This document shows positions 14,131 through 16,668 of a stretch of DNA of 16,668 bases, in pieces (the first letter of the stretch is position 1; each line of letters starts with the position of its first letter). The notes beneath the pieces were generated by a model. That model made no database searches, had not been told where the DNA came from, and saw only the letters and a program-made list of their open reading frames with translations. This stretch comes from Campylobacterales bacterium (GTDB taxonomy: Bacteria; Campylobacterota; Campylobacteria; Campylobacterales; QNZT01). Location of the stretch: NCBI GenBank assembly GCA_015489185.1, contig WGAE01000012.1, forward strand, positions 1 through 16,668. The letters are read 5' to 3'. The position numbers and the translations under genes were made by a program.

Positions 14131-14160
14131 ATATCTATAGAAATAAGTCGGCAAAATTGC
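14115..14160. repeat. Perfect 13-bp inverted repeat with nested palindrome in the flgJ-flgN gap
   Basis: GCAATTTTGCCGA (14115-14127) and TCGGCAAAATTGC (14148-14160) are exact reverse complements around a 20-nt spacer. Two G-U pairs can extend the stem. The spacer holds a second dyad, CTATA (14129-14133) and TATAG (14136-14140). No U-tract follows, so it does not look like an intrinsic terminator. It overlaps the -10 of the sigma-28-like promoter. It could be an operator, or an RNA hairpin formed only in read-through transcripts from flgI-flgJ. Confidence 0.75.
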
Positions 14161-14188
14161 GGTTGCCGGAACGAAAAAAGGAGAGGCG

Positions 14189-14623
14189 ATGGAAGCACTC
14201 ACACGCCATCTGGAAACGATGCTTGCGGATCTTGAAACGTTGATCCGACTTACCGAAGAGGATATTGCCGCCGTCAAAGCGGGAAAACATGCGCAGGCGG
14301 ATCGAAACAACAGGCAAAAAACGGTTTTGATCAGACGTTTTGAAGCTTCCAAAGCACAACTCAATACGATCCTTTCCGAACGCACCGCCGCTTCTGAAAA
14401 AGAAGCACTGCATGACGTGCTGAGTGAAGAGGAAAAAGTTTTGCTGGATCGCTTTAAACAGGCACTTGAGAGACTTCATGAAGCCAATCGAACCTATGCG
14501 CGTTTTGTTTCTGCGATGAACGACTTTTTCAGCGGACTGGTTTCGGCGATTTTACCGATGCATGAGGAGGGGTATATGCGTACCCGTCCAAAACCCGCCG
14601 CATTTTTGCAAGTGAGTGCGTGA
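14189..14623 (+). CDS. flgN: Flagellar export chaperone FlgN-like (for FlgK/FlgL)
   Basis: A 144-residue, mainly helical cytoplasmic protein. FlgN binds the C-termini of the hook-filament junction proteins and targets them to the export apparatus. Helices run through LTRHLETMLADLETLIRLTE (4-23), a basic middle with RNNRQKTVLIRRFEASKAQL (39-58), and LSEEEKVLLDRFKQALERLHEANRTYARFV (78-107), followed by a tail with the proline-containing RTRPKPAAF. The length fits the family (about 140). ATG 14189 follows AAGGAG (14178-14183). The stop TGA overlaps the flgK ATG by 1 nt. FlgN sequences diverge widely, so position immediately before flgK is strong support. Confidence 0.88.
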   Translation: MEALTRHLETMLADLETLIRLTEEDIAAVKAGKHAQADRNNRQKTVLIRRFEASKAQLNTILSERTAASEKEALHDVLSEEEKVLLDRFKQALERLHEANRTYARFVSAMNDFFSGLVSAILPMHEEGYMRTRPKPAAFLQVSA

Positions 14624-16431
14624 TGGGAATCTTTAGTGCACTCGGAATCGGTTACTCCGGTCTTTCGACATCTCAAAGCGGTATCGAAACGACATCGCAC
14701 AATATCGCCAATGTCAATACGCCCGGTTACAGCCGGCAGCGCATCGAGCAAAAAGCCGCCTATCCGCTCGATACGGCTTCGGGAGAGGTTGGAACCGGTG
14801 TTAAGGTGGAAGATATTGTGCGGATGCATGACGAGTTTGTTTACGGACGACTCAAAGGGGCAAGTGCATCACTGGCATTTGGAACTTTTTCCGAGACAAC
14901 ACTCAGGGAGATCTCCGATTCACTGACCGATCTGGATAATAAAGGGATTGCCAATGATCTGAACGACTTTTTCAACGGCTGGAGCAAACTCTCTCAGTAT
15001 CCGCAGGACGGTGCCGCAAAACTGGAAGTGGTCAATAACATGAAGCAGCTTGCCGGTGATCTTAATACACTCCATAAACGTTTCTCCGATGTCCAAAAAC
15101 GGCTCGACGGTAATCTGGTTGAGAGTATTGAACAGGTTAACGATCTGGCAAAAAAGATTGTCGATCTGAACAAGCAGATCAACAAAATCGAAAATGTACC
15201 GCACCGCCACGCCAACGATCTAAGAGATGAAAGGGACAGACTGGAACTGGAGATGGCCAAACTGGTCAATATCTCCGTTTCCAAAAACAATGTCAAAATT
15301 GCCGGAAAAGAGACGCATACCGATGCAGGAAACGGGTACAATATCAATATTGCCGGGCATAATATTGTCGATGGGGTGACGTGGCACCCGCTCGAACTGG
15401 CACAGGCCGATAAAGCGACACCGTTTCAGTCAGTCTACGATATTGACCATAATCAGCAAAAAACTGACATTACAGAGCAGTTGCGCGGCGGAAAAGTGGG
15501 CGCGATTTTGGATCTGCGCGGAAATCGCTACGATCCGGCGACCCAAAAGATGGAAAATTCGAAAGTGCAAAAATACATCGACCATATCGATGCGTTCGCG
15601 AAAGGGTTGATGCTTCGTGCAAACACTATTTACGGTGCCGCGGCGCAGGAAAAGATCGAAACCAAAAGTATACCGGGGTTGGATCAGAATACCCCGTTGA
15701 CCGATTTCCCTGAGATTAAAACAGGAGATTTCAAACTGGTTGTCTATGACAATGCGGGAAATCGTCTGCTCGATCGGGCAATCACGATTGACGATACGAC
15801 GACAATGCAGACGATTGCCGATGCGATCAATCAAAACCGCGATGATACCGGGGATAATATCGCCACTAACGATCTGGATGATCTCTTCAATGCGTCGGTC
15901 AGCAGTGACGGCGTTTTGCAAATTACACCCAAAACGGCGGGACTTTACAAGATTGCGGTAGAAGATAACGGGACCGATTTTGCGGGATGGTCCGGAGTCA
16001 ATCCGATTTTCGAGGGTAGCAGTGCGAAGGATATTGCCGTACGTACGGAGATTGATAAAAATCCCGCACTTCTTGCGGCATCGATGTCGGGCGCGGACGG
16101 GAGTGCGGATCTTGCCACGCAAATGGTCAATCTGCAGTATGAAACGATTGCGTTTCAGGCACCGGGCGGTACGATTAACCAGACACTCAGCGACTTTTAC
16201 CGTTACAGTGCGACGACGATTGCGGATGACGCGTACAGCGCTTCGGTTGCCAAAGATTCCGCGGAGTTGTTGCATAAAACGGTGACCGAACAGATGCAGT
16301 CGGTCAGTGGTGTCGATATGGATGAGGAACTGATGCAGCTGATGAAATTTCAAACCGCCTATCAGGCGAGTGCGAAAATCATCACTACGGTCGATCAAAT
16401 GCTTAACACACTGCTTGGCATCAAACAGTAA
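14623..16431 (+). CDS. flgK: Flagellar hook-associated protein FlgK (HAP1)
   Basis: A 602-residue hook-filament junction protein exported through the flagellar type III apparatus. The start is ATG 14623 (MGIFSALGIGYSGL), overlapping the flgN stop as TGATG. The GTG at 14620 in the same frame is a poorer choice because the family begins MGIF-like. The N-terminal rod/hook signature SGIETTSHNIANVNTPGYSRQ is at about 18-38. Helical D1 regions follow (about 140-200), then a variable middle and the conserved C-terminal helix with EELMQLMKFQTAYQASAKI and VDQMLNTLLGI at the end. Length is close to C. jejuni FlgK. The Shine-Dalgarno is weak, so translation is probably coupled to flgN, balancing chaperone and client. 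Confidence 0.97.
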   Translation: MGIFSALGIGYSGLSTSQSGIETTSHNIANVNTPGYSRQRIEQKAAYPLDTASGEVGTGVKVEDIVRMHDEFVYGRLKGASASLAFGTFSETTLREISDSLTDLDNKGIANDLNDFFNGWSKLSQYPQDGAAKLEVVNNMKQLAGDLNTLHKRFSDVQKRLDGNLVESIEQVNDLAKKIVDLNKQINKIENVPHRHANDLRDERDRLELEMAKLVNISVSKNNVKIAGKETHTDAGNGYNINIAGHNIVDGVTWHPLELAQADKATPFQSVYDIDHNQQKTDITEQLRGGKVGAILDLRGNRYDPATQKMENSKVQKYIDHIDAFAKGLMLRANTIYGAAAQEKIETKSIPGLDQNTPLTDFPEIKTGDFKLVVYDNAGNRLLDRAITIDDTTTMQTIADAINQNRDDTGDNIATNDLDDLFNASVSSDGVLQITPKTAGLYKIAVEDNGTDFAGWSGVNPIFEGSSAKDIAVRTEIDKNPALLAASMSGADGSADLATQMVNLQYETIAFQAPGGTINQTLSDFYRYSATTIADDAYSASVAKDSAELLHKTVTEQMQSVSGVDMDEELMQLMKFQTAYQASAKIITTVDQMLNTLLGIKQ

Positions 16432-16462
16432 AAGCACATTTTATACAATATTAAGCAAAATT

Positions 16463-16515
16463 GTTGAAATATCTTCAACTATTTGATAAAATAGCCGATA
16501 CTTATAGGGTATAAG
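16463..16515. repeat. Three adjacent short palindromes upstream of the terminal gene
   Basis: GTTGAA (16463-16468) with TTCAAC (16474-16479), loop 5; CTATTT (16479-16484) with AAATAG (16489-16494), loop 4; CTTATA (16501-16506) with TATAAG (16510-16515), loop 3. All stems are 6 bp and perfect. They tile the promoter region of the last gene, with the sigma-28-like -10 between the second and third. They may be operators or a stacked leader structure. No U-tract marks any of them as the flgK terminator. Confidence 0.45.
16475..16501 (+). promoter_or_regulatory. Candidate sigma-28-type promoter for the terminal secreted gene
   Basis: GCCGATAC (16494-16501) matches the FliA -10 GCCGATAA at seven of eight bases. 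The expected -35 position, 11 nt upstream, is TCAACTAT (16475-16482), matching three of four core TAAA bases. Transcription would start near 16509, about 29 nt before the ATG. TATAAG at 16510-16515 could instead act as a sigma-70 -10. Confidence 0.42.
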
Positions 16516-16537
16516 AATAATACGAAAGGATGTATGA

Positions 16538-16668
16538 ATGAAACAGATTTTTACAAAAGCGGTTCTGGCCGCGATGGTATCGGCTTTTGCGGTTGCGGCG
16601 TTGCATGCGGAGTGGGTGATCGTCGATCCGAGTGACGGCGCGCAACTGGTTTGCTGCAAGAAAAAGAG
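16538..16668 (+). CDS. Secreted protein of unknown function, 3'-truncated by window
   Basis: The frame is open from ATG 16538 to the window end (43 codons). It begins with a clear Sec signal peptide: MKQIFTKAVLAAM, a run of A, V, S and F, then the AxA site ALHA before EW at about residue 24. The visible mature part is EWVIVDPSDGAQLVCC followed by lysines. AAAGGA (16525-16530) lies 7 nt upstream. An ATG at 16534 in another frame is poorly placed. The adjacent CysCys-LysLysLys could matter for disulfide or haem/metal chemistry, but there is too little sequence to say. Placement behind flgK with a sigma-28-like -10 hints at late flagellar co-expression. I do not recognise the family. Confidence 0.75.
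   Translation, partial: MKQIFTKAVLAAMVSAFAVAALHAEWVIVDPSDGAQLVCCKKK

Noticed and set aside
14115..14160. Inverted repeat as the terminator of flgJ
   Set aside because: The right arm is followed by GGTTGCCGGA rather than T's, and the next flagellar gene follows directly.
15430..16437. 335-codon open frame antisense to flgK
   Set aside because: It is a mirror of strong codon bias on the plus strand; its product is Arg/Cys/His-rich without recognisable domains and it has no promoter or RBS context.

Overview
The window looks like a chromosomal segment of a motile Campylobacterota (Epsilonproteobacteria) bacterium, probably a free-living, moderate-GC lineage of the Sulfuricurvum/Hydrogenimonas type rather than a low-GC Campylobacter. 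This rests on the flagellar gene order (hypothetical gene, rsmD, flgI, flgJ without a muramidase domain, flgN, flgK, as I remember it from Campylobacter jejuni), on flaG-fliD-fliS, and on sigma-54-like and sigma-28-like flagellar promoters. No mobile element, CRISPR array, tRNA or rRNA was seen.

Region 1 (1-1990) holds the 3' part of a long-form leuA (2-isopropylmalate synthase), coupled by a 4-nt ATGA overlap to a small UPF0126/TRIC-family membrane protein gene. Region 2 (about 1991-9166) is a compact four-gene operon. It encodes three secreted beta-rich proteins (365, 314 and 160 aa, DUF11/conserved-repeat type; the first two are paralogues) and one very large outer-membrane protein of about 1451 aa. 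That protein has a DUF11-like domain, a carboxypeptidase-regulatory/SdrD-B-like domain, a Lys/Arg-rich linker and a C-terminal beta-barrel. This is the least described part of the window and looks like a dedicated cell-surface system. A near-perfect hairpin of up to 20 bp buries the Shine-Dalgarno of the large gene. A sigma-28-like promoter lies in front of the whole operon.

Region 3 (9197-11584, minus strand) is flaG-fliD-fliS plus a small FliT-like helical protein: the filament cap and the flagellin/cap chaperones. It converges on the surface operon at a short shared hairpin. Region 4 (11758-16431, plus strand) is a conserved 115-aa hypothetical, rsmD, flgI, flgJ, flgN and flgK, mostly overlapping end to end. 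A sigma-54-type -24/-12 element overlaps the rsmD stop codon in front of flgI. Where Campylobacter has flgM between flgJ and flgN there is only a 114-bp gap, with a sigma-28-like promoter embedded in a perfect 13-bp inverted repeat. Region 5 (16432-16668) has a palindrome-rich leader with another sigma-28-like -10 and the first 43 codons of a secreted protein that runs off the window.

The unifying idea is an inference: the DUF11/beta-barrel operon and the 3'-terminal secreted gene share TAAA-N15-(G/T)CCGAT-type elements with the flgN-flgK promoter. They may therefore be expressed late in the flagellar programme.
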